Part shown: positions 1 to 11,032 of the stretch, piece by piece
How positions within the stretch are numbered: the stretch's first letter is position 1
Layout of the letters: each line of letters opens with the position of its first letter
Translations under genes and position numbers: made by a program
The notes under the pieces: generated by a model
What the model was told of the DNA's origin: nothing
Database searches by the model: none
What the model saw: the letters and a program-made list of their open reading frames with translations, nothing else
From: Verticillium longisporum
Lineage: Eukaryota; Ascomycota; Sordariomycetes; Glomerellales; Plectosphaerellaceae
Length of the DNA stretch: 64,000 nucleotides
Assembly: GCA_019188255.1 (NCBI GenBank)
Contig: JAETXT010000007.1
Coordinates: 1,922,001-1,986,000, forward strand
Reading direction: 5' to 3'

Positions 1-3000
1 GACCTGGTGAAATCGGTTGCTGCCAGCGAGCGGTAGCGGTAGCGGCGTAGCGCTGGGTTGCTCCCTGGCCAGTCGCACGCTACAGCTGGTCCATGCTCCT
101 CGTACTTGTAAGCCCTGGTTCTTGGTGCCATCGTCCACCCCCATACTTGCCTCTCCAGTAATCGCCCCCTGGTCCTTCTCGCGCTGCCCCGGTGTGGGTG
201 AAGTTATCGTGAAGGGTAAAAAAAAACAAAAAAAAAAAACAATAGCATCCGCTGACTGGCAAACGTTTCCTATCGCGGGCGTGGGAGATGACAACATTGC
301 TCCTCCCCTCCACAATGGTGCTTTTACCTAAACAAGGGGGGAGGATCCCCCCCTCAACACCATGCCTCGTCGAGGCCTGATGACCGTCGTGAGATTGCAT
401 TGCCCCTCCCACCCTCCGCATTCAGTTCGACCGTTCAGTCCAGCCAGTCTATTTCCTGCCGGTCGCTGAATGCTGCCATCGGACAAGAAAGCAAATTCCG
501 ACAAAACGCCATGGCGATGCAGCGCCATCACCCGTCATGTCGCACAGGATGAGAGACACCAGCACCAACATGGATGGCATGGGACGAAGCATGCAGCAAG
601 CTCGCTGCAAGACAGGGTAGCTCGAGTCCCAACCAAGGTGTGTTGCTGCCCCTCAACGGGCGCTGTCCGACGACGACGATGCTCCGAGCGAAGAAAGAAA
701 GCCATCCCCCCCCGCGCAAGCTCCAGAGCCAAGGTGGCGCATACATACACATGCACTGCCCTCCTCACCGCCATCTCGTCTCACTTCCTCACACCCTCAT
801 CCAGTCTCCCTACTATCCCACCTTCACGATAGCTTCATCCACACCTTTCGCTCAACCCGCGTTCCTTCCGATTGCTCTCTTTTCCCTTTGCTGCCGACAT
901 CCTGCCTTCCCTCCCACTCCCCTTCCGTGATCCCATGGCCATCACGCTGTTTGCCTTTCGCATTTTCTCCCCCAACCCCCCACGCACACCGCTCGGTGCT
1001 TGCCGCTGCAGAAACCCGCAGATCGGTCAATAAGCATTGCGACTGCATTTTTTTTTTCCGTCAGTCGAAGCCCCAGCGTGACCATGCCGTGGATATCGCA
1101 GACTCGAAATCCCCCATTGCCGCTTTGATTGATGAATCGAGCCCCCGATCGTTGTGCCGTGGATCTCGTTATTCCGCATTCGTTGCCGACGTGACCAGGA
1201 CTGGGCTGCTTTGCTAGCCACCATCCGCCGTGTCCGCTTCACATGTTTTTTTGATTGAGAACCGCTCTGCCCGCCCCGTCAACGCAAGTCGTGCCCGCGC
1301 AGCTGGCGTGTTGATGCTCCAACCCCCACCGTCGCGTTGGGTTGCGACCACCCCACGATCCTCCAACCCAGCTACGATGTTCTCCTCCCGTGGGCCGTTG
1401 GCTGGCTACTCCCATAACCACGCGTCAGAAACTTTCCCACCCGCCCGCACCATCTGTGCTGGAATGCCGAAACACCGCGAAATCCACGAGCTCGCATGGC
1501 GAGTGTGGGCTGCGGCAGCCGTGGCGTAGCCTCCAAGGTTTCTCGATGAAATGCAGACCGCTCGCTCTCCAACAAACCAGTTCTTGCCATCAGCGTCTGC
1601 CAGGGGGCGCGCCCCAGCAATCCTCCATCACCTAGAAAGCCTCACTCTCCTCCCCTAGAGCCCCTCCGTGAATTCACCAAACAGTCATCGAAGATGATCG
1701 CTTGTAATGAGGGGCATCTCAAGAAGAGGCATTCGCCGTGATACGTGTCACTCTAGGTACGCCATCTACCTCCGACTCGCCGTGCATATTGGTTCACGCA
1801 AACCACATCACAAGAGTTCACGGTGGCAAAACAAGTTTCAGATTGTACAGCTAGCTGGCAAGTTGGCTGGATAATCGTCGTCTTCCTTCTGGTTGCATGG
1901 CTCAAACCGGGGAAGCGGAGCCGCTCGCGAGCAGTGGGTGCAGCTCGACGATAGAGGTGGTGTGCTACTCGGGTTGCGAGAGGCTTATGGCTGGCGGCAC
2001 AGTTGCCACCGGAGGCTGAAGTGGGCAGCCGGTACTGGAGATAGGCGATGATCTGGCAGTTGGCATGGATGTCAAGGAAGCGGGATCGGCTTCCTTACCC
2101 TTTTGCATCCCCTCCGTCGACCGGTGAGAACCATTGTCTCGGGAGCTGCAACGAGGCTGCTCTGTGTAATGATGCAGTCCTCGCTTCAAGCTCGGAGCAC
2201 TTGCTCTTTCTTCTGCAAGCAGCTGCACCTGGATCGTGCCGCGCCGTCATGAGCGGCAATGTGTACAGAGGTTACGACGTTGTCCTCTGGCCACCGCCCG
2301 TGTTCTATTGCAGCGTTGGCGAAATGGGTCGCTCCACTGGCGATCTGCTTCGCGGCAGGTGTGAACCTTGTTCATCATTTACCCTCACTGCCGCGTAAAA
2401 CAAGATCATGGCTGTCATAGGCGCTCGGCATCCTGCCTAGCAATGAGGGCATGGGAGCGAGAGTACGCTCACAGTCTTAGGCGATGCCGGATTGTTGTCA
2501 TGAGCAAAGGATCGACTTGGTGACGACGAACAGAGCCTTGAATAGCCTGCATTGCCTGCCTCCTAATCGGGAGTGGACAGTGGGACCAAGAGATGTGTTA
2601 CACAGCAGACTGCAGCTCACAGCTCACGTCTTGCATGGTTCCATGCTGGACTGGTACCGCAATGGGCAGTTCAATGCCTGCTATTGATTGCAATGGTCAG
2701 CGCAGGCCGAAACAAGAGGGGCGACCAGCGGGGGAGACATCGGCCTTCACGCTGGTGCATCGAAGCGTGAGCTTTGGACCCTAATTCCGTCACTTTTCCC
2801 CTGCGTCTGCCGTTGTGTGTGTGTGTGTGACCTGCATCCAATAGCGTCCGTCGATAGGCTGAATGGCGTGTCGTATGTGCACATGGCCTTTGAAGATGCG
2901 ACGAAGAAGCCAGTGGTATTCGCGGAGGTTGCCAGCCTCCTGCTTGTCTAAGCTGATGGATCACGCCGTTATGTTGAATAGTGCCGGCTGTCGCTCTACG

Positions 3001-3654
3001 GCACGGCCAGCGCGAACCTGTACTGATGCCCTACCTGACGGGTAAGTTCAGGAGGCTCTCAAATGGGCCTCGGGTCCCCTCTTTGGGCTGCCCAATGGCC
3101 CCGTATACCCGAAGTGTCGTGTCCGTGATGCAAGGGGTCCAAAAACGGGGCGATCAATCACGGGGACTGGTGATGAGAACGACGCGATTGACGGTTCCTC
3201 ACCAACTGCACTCTTCACTCGCTGTACCGACAGGAACACCCGCCGGTTGGCCCCGCAGAAATCCGTCGTGAGGTCATTCAGCGGGTGGTCCCAATGCCAG
3301 CGAGGGTTTCCAAGCTTTTTTCTTCTTTCCCTTGTCTTTTCGATGCGGCGTCCTCGCTCGACGTTGATATCTTTCCCCGCCATTCGCACCCCTTTGTCGA
3401 TGACCCCGCGTTCATGGTCGGCCATCACCTGTTGACGCGTCGCTGACTCGACCACTCAAAACCATACCTGAGATGACCAGAATGGTCGCCGAACCCACGG
3501 CCAGACGTTGAAATATATCGGGAAAAAACAGAGAGGCCCTGGACACCTTCAATTGCGTAGCCGTGTCGGACTGTTAGCAAAAAAAAAAATCAAGACATAC
3601 TACCTCTGGCAGTGCGAGACCTAAGGGAAATACGGACGAGCGCAGCCACCCGTC
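1..3654. other. Long gene-poor stretch
   Basis: No open frame here shows a recognisable domain, plausible fungal codon pattern or convincing spliced structure. Most longer frames lack an ATG or overlap frames of equal quality on the other strand. The stretch contains A-rich runs near 219-240, CT-rich tracts around 780-960 and a (TG)8 microsatellite at 2814-2829. The CT-rich tracts resemble fungal promoter or 5' UTR sequence, so this may be the long regulatory region of a gene lying to the left. Confidence 0.5.
2814..2829. repeat. (TG)8 microsatellite
   Basis: Eight uninterrupted TG dinucleotides in non-coding sequence. Confidence 0.95.
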
Positions 3655-4444
3655 ATGACGTCGGCCGCGTGGCCAGCTCCTGACCTGGACGACCTGGCAC
3701 AGGCCCCAGAGCCTCTGGCGAGGGCAATACTACTGGCTTTGTGCGACGACGAACAGGTAGAGGCAAGAGCTCTGCGTTACTATGAGCGACTTCTGCAGTT
3801 CGAGGCGGACGCGGCACAGGGTGCTGGTAACGGCGCTGGAACGCCAGCCGTCGGCGATGAGGTTCGGAGCCCAACGGAATCGAATCCAAAGAAACGCAAG
3901 AAGAAGACCGGCGATCCCCGGATATGTGTGCAATGTGACTGCGTCTTCGTCGAGGAGGAGAACGGGTACGAGAGCTGCCGGTACCACGCAGGTAAGAACG
4001 CGTCCTCGCGCCGCCGTATCTCATCGTTTGCCGTCAATGCCGCGGCGGTGAAGATTGGCATAGAGCTGTTGCTGACCAGACGCAAAAGGCATCATTGAGC
4101 TGTTCGACGAGACGAAGGTCGATCTCGACTGGGAGGAGTACTCGCTGGAGCACCTGGACACCCCTGCCAATCGTGCCATGTTTCCCGAGGCGTTTCGATG
4201 GATTTGCTGCCGCGTAACGGCTAACGAGCCAGGATGCAGACGTGGAAGACACGAAGCAAATCCGGATCGGTCGCTGAAAGGGCGAGGTTCGGAGTCGCGA
4301 GAGTCAAGTCTCGATGGAGATCCCCTGCGCCTGGATGCACCGAGATCAGGCGAATTGACCGCCAACGAAGGAGGACCGAAACCAGAGGAGGCCAGTCGTC
4401 AGCTCGATTTACGAAAGTTGGGGTTAAGACAAGGCCCAAGATGA
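3655..4444 (+). CDS. Small zinc-ligand-rich (C2H2-like) fungal protein
   Basis: Two exons, 3655-3991 and 4089-4444, with an intron that starts GTAAGA and is 97 nt long, give about 230 residues. The first half is acidic or low complexity and ends in a basic run (PKKRKKKTG). It is followed by CVQC...CRYH spanning the splice junction and, about 50 residues further, WICC...GCRRGRH. Two Cys/His clusters of the form CxxC-CxxH and CC-C-H are typical of a family common in filamentous fungi and usually labelled C2H2-type; I infer that they bind zinc. The basic run could be a nuclear signal. The tail after the second cluster is charged and looks disordered. The true function is unknown. A CAG acceptor 9 nt upstream (4077-4079) would also keep the frame but lies only 4 nt after the CTGAC branch site. 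Confidence 0.8.
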
Positions 4445-5427
4445 TGATGATGATGATGGCAACGAACGAGTGAGAAGAGAAAACCTCGCGAAGACGGAAA
4501 ATAACAGACAATGAGGATGGTCCACGTGAAAGGGGTTGAAGGAGATGGGAGGTGCACCGGGAGAGAGTGCTTACGCTCGGACATGCAGCACCAGCCACGA
4601 CACAAGTACGAGTGATAGCAGGCATATGTGTCCGCAGCAGACGGACAAGGCGAGACGGTTTGACGTGGAGACAAGGCAAGAGTAAAGGAAAAAGAATGAT
4701 GGCGGCGGCGCCACGCCCAGGCAACGGGGAAGGAGAAACAGGGGTCGGTGAGAGGTGTCGAGCAATCGGATGACTGCCGGTGTGCCCCGGTGACGGAAGC
4801 GACGGCCGGACGCGGTAGCTTGTGGTCATGTGCCGACCATGTACTGTTTGTCAAGTCGTATTGGAGTCTCCAGGACCTTGAGACATGTCCAACGGTGCGG
4901 GCATGACCCAACCACAATCGAGCTTCGGGGGAGCGCGGGTTGGGCATCTGGGTCTGTTGTCGCGACGCTGCGCCTTCTGGCAGCAGTAGGAACCTGCCTT
5001 GCCTGCCCTTGGGTTGGCTCGCCAGACCCCTGCGGCGGCCCAGGGATGACGGCAGGAGCTCCTGCCCGCACATGCGGTTTTCTTGAACGAGATAGAGGGC
5101 AGTCCTCACCTTGTCGTCATATATGTATCAAATATTGCGCAGCAATCAGACATTCTTCCCACCATTTCACTTGGCACAGGGATAAAGTTGTGTTTTCACA
5201 AGCGGCGAGGGCAAAGATGTAGCTCCAAGACCAATCGGCAAAGTATACTTTTACCCAACTTGACGATGCTTCAGAGGTACATCACTGTACAAAGTGCTGC
5301 GAGAAGGGGCCCCGAATTGTCAGAAAAGCGAACTTCGCAGAGATATCGTGGGATTCTTGGCGACGTTTGTCCGACATTCTGTTGTTTGGAATCAAATACT
5401 GTACAAATTTTTCTCTCCACCAACCAA
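4445..5427. other. Intergenic region
   Basis: No supported gene. A (GATGAT)-type run at about 4441-4457 sits just after the stop codon of the zinc-ligand-rich protein. The rest is mixed sequence with no conserved coding potential that I can recognise. Confidence 0.5.
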
Positions 5428-5534
5428 GTCTGCGTGGCTTAGCTGGTCAGAGCGTCGGTCTCATATTCCTTAATATGACTGAGTCATCAGACTTAGATAT
5501 CCGAAGATCATGAGTTCGATCCTCATCGCGGACA
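5428..5534 (+). tRNA. tRNA-Met (CAT), elongator, with 33-nt intron
   Basis: The acceptor strands GTCTGCG (5428-5434) and CGCGGAC (5527-5533) pair with one G-T pair, and the discriminator is A at 5534. A D-arm follows with GCTTAGCTGGTCAGAGC, then the anticodon arm TCGGT-CTCATA. The anticodon CAT is at 5462-5464. An intron at 5466-5498 interrupts the loop at the canonical position 37/38, and ATCCGA resumes the stem. The T-arm ATGAG-TTCGATC-CTCAT has the TTC loop of an elongator rather than the A54 of initiators. The T31-T39 mismatch at the loop base matches the usual fungal elongator tRNA-Met. The mature length before CCA addition is 74 nt. Confidence 0.95.
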
Positions 5535-5968
5535 TTTGTTTTGCAATTTTGGGTCGACTTCGAAGTCGTTTTAGTGGAAACTGCTTTGCATCATGTTCAT
5601 CTTCATACCCTTTTCACGACTATCTTTGAATAGCAAGTGATTTATGATGAGCTGTAGCATGGGCTCAAAACTCGGGCAAGAGCGATTTGGATTGCCAAGT
5701 GCTTTGAGTCGTGACCGCCAAGATGTAAATTCGAGGGCGCTTTTCCCTTAATGTCAGAATGCTGGCGAGACCCATTCACATTTTAATTGTGTTCAGGCAC
5801 TCAAGCTGATATGCTGCTATAGCTAAACATCCATGCCAGGCCAATCAGGGATTACAGGCGGAGTACGAATGATTATACATGAATTCGTCACAGAATCACG
5901 TCGTCGAGGGCTTCATAGATCACCTCTTCCCGAGTTCAGCGTCTCAGCAAGGGCACAGTCCGCACCCA
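5535..5968. other. Intergenic region, relatively AT-rich
   Basis: Nothing recognisable. Composition is more AT-rich than the gene-bearing parts of the window. Confidence 0.5.
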
Positions 5969-7054
5969 TCATCGATGAGCAGGTCCCCATAGCGGCCGGT
6001 ATTCCTGGTCATCATACACCGCCATCCACAGACCGGGCAGCGTCAATCCGCATTCCGGCTGGCCCTCTTCGATCAATCGCTTCGTGACGTCTTCATTCCA
6101 CAACCCTCGCGCCCTGCGCTTCTCCACCGTGCCATGCGCCCACGCCTCGAAGCTCACGCGGTCCGGGAAGCAGGTCAGCGGCCAGAACCTGCCATCATCA
6201 GAGTCGATCGGCAAGCGGCAGAAGTGTTCCGTCAGGTCAAAGATCTTGCGTTCCTCGCCGCCTACGCGTATGTGGATGGAGCCGAAGCCCTGGTAGAGGA
6301 TGTGGCCGTTGAGAAAGTTCCCCGATCCGTCGAGGGCGTGGCGGATCCAGCGGGCGAGGGCACTTGCCAGGCGCTCGGCAGCCGCGACCGGGTCCACGGA
6401 GGGGAGCTGCGAGGAGCTAGGAATGAGATTGACATGTGTGCCGGGCTCCGGGGACGCAACGTCAAGGACCAGGGTGTTGGCAGAGTACGCGGCTCTGCAG
6501 TCGCGGCGGGACGCAGCATGCGAGAGGGGGCCCTTCTGGAGGAAGCCGGCGAGGAGGTATATGTAGGTGTGCTTCAGGTAAGACGCGTGGCCATGGGCTT
6601 GAGACAACGAGCTTCGTTTGAGCGTATTGTTCCAGACGGGACTGCCTTCATCGGGGAGGTCGGAGATGCGGAGCGCAACATGGAGGGTGTCGATGTGGCA
6701 TTGACGGATGGGCACTGCGAGCCAGGTGGGCCAGATACCAGAGCCAGAGACATGCATGAGGTCGAGTCGGTAGGTCAGAGGGCCCTTGAGACGCTTTAGA
6801 GTTTCGCAGCATATTTGGCGGTTCGTCAGGAGAAGGTTCAACACGGTGATGCTGTTCCAGGCCGTTGCGTCAATGGACCGTTCCGAGAACAGGTTGGCTC
6901 TCTCGAGATGGTCATTCTCATCATGGGCCAGCGTGCGCACTCGATCGAGCGTCGCCGAGGCACTGCTAGGTGGCGGCCGCCCGATAGCGATAGCATAGCC
7001 GAGTATCAAATCGCGAAGCTCCCGTGGCAATGCCAGAAGCTGGCTGCTGCCCAT
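5969..7054 (-). CDS. F-box-like uncharacterized protein
   Basis: Single open frame of 361 residues from the ATG at 7054. An in-frame extension reaches 7144, but the internal start MGSSQLLALPRELRDLILGY fits the usual N-terminus of this class. The start LLALPRELRDLILGYAI resembles the F-box/2EXR-like opening helix (L-P-x-E-L-R-x-x-I) found in many fungal proteins that may act as ubiquitin-ligase adaptors. The next section has another family-like segment, LLLTNRQICCETLKRL. The rest carries no catalytic motif I recognise. Neighbours give no functional hint. The function is not known; adaptor activity is inferred only from the N-terminal helix. Confidence 0.7.
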   Translation of the reverse strand: MGSSQLLALPRELRDLILGYAIAIGRPPPSSASATLDRVRTLAHDENDHLERANLFSERSIDATAWNSITVLNLLLTNRQICCETLKRLKGPLTYRLDLMHVSGSGIWPTWLAVPIRQCHIDTLHVALRISDLPDEGSPVWNNTLKRSSLSQAHGHASYLKHTYIYLLAGFLQKGPLSHAASRRDCRAAYSANTLVLDVASPEPGTHVNLIPSSSQLPSVDPVAAAERLASALARWIRHALDGSGNFLNGHILYQGFGSIHIRVGGEERKIFDLTEHFCRLPIDSDDGRFWPLTCFPDRVSFEAWAHGTVEKRRARGLWNEDVTKRLIEEGQPECGLTLPGLWMAVYDDQEYRPLWGPAHR

Positions 7055-7958
7055 TGCTGGAACAGCGTGATGGTGTGCGCGGTGGTTTACGTTTCTGGTG
7101 GGAGAGACAGCACAGACCCGCATGTGCCGGTCCTCCAGGTGCATGCAGTGCGTCAGGCGTTATAAGTAGGTACATTTTCAGTGGCACAGAGCACTAACTC
7201 AGCCACTGGGGGTCTGGGCATCACATTCGGCGGCAGTCCCGTCGGCAGGGCTGGCGATGCGAGGGGAGGGCTCAAGATCTCCTTTTCACGAACTCCATCG
7301 TACGCATTGTTTTTTAAGACGCCATCCGCGCTTTCTTGACCAGAGGACCGCTCCAGCTGCAGAATTGTTCAGCGGCTCAAGATTCAGTCCATCGCAGAGT
7401 GACAACTGGTCGCCACACAATTTCCACAGTAAAGTGACTTTATAAAGTGCGATAGAATAGCACCAGGAGCCCCAAGTCAAGCCGGGATCATTCACTTTGA
7501 CTGGCAACTGTTGTTTCCATCAAACTATTCATTAGAGCCAACTCCATGACCTTTGCGAGCCATTTAACACGAACGATGTTTCCTGCTGGCTGGACCAGAT
7601 GGGTTTCCAGCTTTGTAGAAGAAGGGAAAAGAGCACCAGAGGTGTACAGGCATGGGAAAATACTACTTTTTAAAACGTACAACTTTTCACTATGGCCCTC
7701 CTCAGCACCTCTTTGGTATCACGAGGCGGTTTTAGCGCAATGTCAGGGTACGACTGTGCCCCTGAATTTTCTGAATGCTCCCATAACGCCACTCTTGATG
7801 TATCCATTACGTCCCTTGGAGAGAACCTATCACTTGAAGGCTTCAATGCTGGAAAAAGCCATGGCGGCGCAAAGTGAATGTCGAATAACCCAGTTGCGGG
7901 GAGGATGATCAAACTTGTCGGCCAATGCCTATGGACAGATTCTCTGGCTTCCTTCGTC

Positions 7959-7965
7959 TATAAAG
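7959..7965 (+). promoter_or_regulatory. Putative TATA box
   Basis: TATAAAG followed by a CT-rich tract (about 7980-8003) and an ATG at 8012, the usual order in a fungal core promoter. What it drives is unclear. Confidence 0.4.
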
Positions 7966-8011
7966 GCATCTCCTGAGATACCTTTTCCCTCCATCTTTTC
8001 TACATAGACAT

Positions 8012-8430
8012 ATGCAGGCTTTGCTGCTACCACAACCCCTTCTCCTACCCCTCAAGTGCACCCTTCTTGTGTGGAGATTGACTCTGCTGCTGCTCCTCGG
8101 ATGTGCGGCGTGGCCAATGCCGAGACTTCTTTCAAGCTCTGGGCGGACATTCCGACAGCGAGTTTATCCAGACCTAGGTCTATCATCACAAGTAACGCCG
8201 TTCCGGAATAAGGGAAAGAAGACTATCCCACCAGCTGCAATGAGTCTCGTACAGACGGTAGCAAGAGCTGTGGTCCCCTCAGCAACTGGGGCAAGAACGC
8301 TCCCCGGGTAGACCACGGCGAGGAACTCATCCGAGGAACTCATCCTCGCGGAGATGGTCCGCTAGGTATTTCATATCAGGGCTCCTCTCGTTGCTCTTCA
8401 AGCATGTCTACCAAGATCTTATCAGTCGAC
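8012..8430 (+). pseudogene. Possible small gene or coding remnant, unresolved frame
   Basis: Two readings compete. From the ATG at 8012 an unspliced 99-residue frame runs to 8311 with a leucine-rich N-terminus, but its composition is poor and it has no recognised domain. A second frame, from about 8019, reads Thr/Pro-rich sequence (TTTPSPTP) and then cysteine-bearing sequence. It continues in frame across a possible intron at about 8190-8255 (GTAACG to GTACAG) as NGSKSCGPLSNWGKN and ends near 8442. That frame has no ATG and is preceded by a stop. This is compatible with a decayed or mis-assembled small secreted protein gene, or with chance. No function is proposed. Confidence 0.2.
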
Positions 8431-9551
8431 GAAGTTACCTAGACGAAAAGATCAAACACAAGATGCACAGCTCTGGGGACATGGACACTTTCTGGCGCGC
8501 ACCCTGCCAGAAGGATGTCATGTAAAGAAAATCGTGATCGGAACGACCACCTTGATAATCTTTCCAGCGTCACTTGCATTACCCGCTGTCTTCGAGATAT
8601 GCCGCTGACCAAACCGAATTCTCCGCCAGGAGTCACTGACAATGACCATGCTGCCCGATTCTCTGCTGCCAAATGTGACAAAGAGTCTCATACGCCGCCA
8701 GATGACGGTCCGCTACTGTGGTAAGCCTAATCGGCGATACAGAGAACAATGACACAGAAAGGGATTCGGGACGAAGTTTGGTCTCGACGAACCTGGCCAC
8801 ATGACTCTTCCCCTTGCACCACAGACAGAGAAGAAAATATACCGCTCGGCGAAGTTTCGGATGAACATGCCGCTTGGCATACATCACAGGAAAAATGACC
8901 ATCCGCCCCCGGGTACCTACATTCAGTAGAGGGCGGTGGAGGGGATTGATGAAGTCGAACTCTACGCCTGCGGGTTGGTGTCACCTGGGGACTGGCAGAC
9001 GGGGAGAGGAGTGATCGTTCCTCGTCAAATGAGATGGGGATTTTGACAAGTAAAAAAACGAGACAGAATCGCCTGCATCTTGTGAGACAGTGGCGCTGCT
9101 GAGATGGTGACTTCGCTGAGGCCTCCTTCTTAGGATCTGGAGGGGTCCCGTCTTGCCTCCATGTCGTCACCAGTACCCCTGGCCGCTGGACCCTGAAAGT
9201 TATGGAAGGCGCTGGGGTCCGGCACTTGGACGCCTTATGTAATCGGGGTCTTGCCCAGTTACAGCCAGCAACAGCACCCGGCCTATTCGGGTTCGTCGCG
9301 GCTGCCCGAACAGCCTCAGCTGAGGGAGGGGGGTCAGCGCGGGCAGTCACAATGGGAAGGCGAGCCCCTCCTCCCAACCCCCCCCCTCAAACCGACTGGG
9401 ACTGCCTCGTTGAATACTTGTCGGAGCCGCAGTGCGCCCTACACCAATTCATTACCCATAAGCAACCTGCCCTGCCGGCACCGCAACCCCTCCCCCTCCA
9501 ATTGATACGCTGCAAAATCTTGAGCCTCGAGTCGCGACCCCACGCTTCCTC

Positions 9552-10747
9552 ATGTCGCAAGAGCCAGTGGAAGAGGTGGATGGGGAGGACAGGAAACGGG
9601 ACAAAGTCGCCGAGTTTCTGTGAGCGCGAAACCCTCAATTCCCCTGGGCCACACCCCGCAACCCCCGCCACAAACGTCCCGTTCAGCACATCGCCGTGCC
9701 GTTTGCGTTTGCGGCGAGCACGAAACAACCCTGGATCTGCGTACTGACGCGACACAACAGCAAGAAGAACCTGACCAAGGGCGAGCTAGCACTGAAGCGC
9801 GCCGCCGGCCTCGGCCAGCAGCCCAATGTCGTGCCTGTCACGGAACCACGCGTCGACGGCGAACCGCGTCCCGTGGAGGTAGCATGGCACCCCGTCGGCG
9901 GGTTCGCCGGCAAGTGGTTCGCCGAGGACACGGGCCTGGGCAAGATGATCACGGACAAGATCAACTCGTACCCGGATCCCACGCAGCACTGGGCTGTACT
10001 CGTCGGCGAGTTTGCGCATCAGCTGTGGATGGTGAGTCCAAGGGGTTGGCCTCGTTCCATCTCCGTCATCTGAGGCTCGGTCGATCCGCTGACGCAGTGT
10101 AGGATGAGAATTTCCATGTCATTTACACGAATGAAAAGGTCACCAGGGAGGGGTGGCGCACATTCAAAGTTGGCCAGACACGCTTCAACGATGACGCTGT
10201 CCGCCGCGCCGGTGAGTCCTTTGTGCCCCTCGTGATTGTGATGGCGAGGGAGCATCAGCTCACGGACCGTTTAGGCGAGTCGGTCATCCAGAGCATCAGG
10301 AACAGGCAGCCGCGGTATAACCTCATCACGAACAACTGCCAGACCTACGCTCTCGAGCTGCTCGACGCCATCAAGGTCAGCGGCAGCAAGGAGTTCGGCA
10401 CCACGCTAGCCGTCTACGACAGGCTCTTCGGCGAAGGCGCCGTCAAGGACCTGTTCATCCAGGACCAGCCGCCGCCAGCGCAGATTGAGGGCGCGCCGCC
10501 GCCGCCCCAGCGGACCGATACCGTCTCGCTCGCGCAGCAGGTCATGAACGACAACACGAATCAGCTGGACACGAAGCAGGAGATGGACAGGCTCGACATG
10601 CAGCGCGATGGCACGCAGAGCCCGGACTTTGTCAACGACAGCGCAAGCGGCTCTCGGGAAATCCTTGACGATGCCGACCCAAAGAAAAAGAAGAAAAAGA
10701 CAAATTCTTTTCTGTCACGATTCATGCCAGGCAAGTCGAGCGACTAG
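9552..10747 (+). CDS. LRAT/NC-like (papain-fold) domain protein
   Basis: Four exons (9552-9619, 9761-10031, 10103-10211, 10275-10747) join in frame to 306 residues. I chose ATG 9552 because MSQEPVEEVDGEDRKRDK splices via GTGAGC (9620) and ACAACAG (9760, with a GTACTGAC branch site) straight into KKNLTKGEL. The core has HWAVLVGEF...HQLW, a VGQTRFND segment and NNCQTYALELLDAI. A leading His and a later Asn-Cys are the hallmarks of the LRAT/NlpC-P60-like fold, in which His and Cys are catalytic in active members. Whether this fungal branch is an acyltransferase, a hydrolase or inactive cannot be told. The C-terminus is Pro/Gln-rich and ends in a polylysine run before FLSRFMPGKSSD, perhaps a membrane or nucleic-acid contact. 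Confidence 0.75.
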
Positions 10748-11032
10748 TGGTGGGTGGGTAGAGGTGCATGTTCGAGGCGACGCGGAGCTCTTCGTTTTGT
10801 CTTTTGGGTACATTTGATGATTTGCCATGTTCACGACACTACAGATGCTGGGCTCAATATCCGCTTAGAATCCCAATTTGCTTCATTATGTTCACAACAG
10901 GGCGATACATGCCCTTGCTCAATATATACAGATGAATAGCCTCCACTTGCTGGCTACACTTTTTGGCACACTCGGTCTGGCCTCGCAAGGAAGCCGCGAC
11001 AATCCAGCATCTCGGTTTGTCGAATCACACCT

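Larger units (their letters stand above)
7055..9551. other. Gene-poor region with one doubtful transcription unit
   Basis: Apart from the doubtful unit described at 7959-8430, I see no coding sequence with recognisable domains. Composition is locally AT-rich around 7400-8700. Confidence 0.45.

Noticed and set aside
3048..3455. 135-codon minus-strand frame left of the zinc-ligand gene
   Set aside because: It lacks an ATG at its start and shows no recognised motif.
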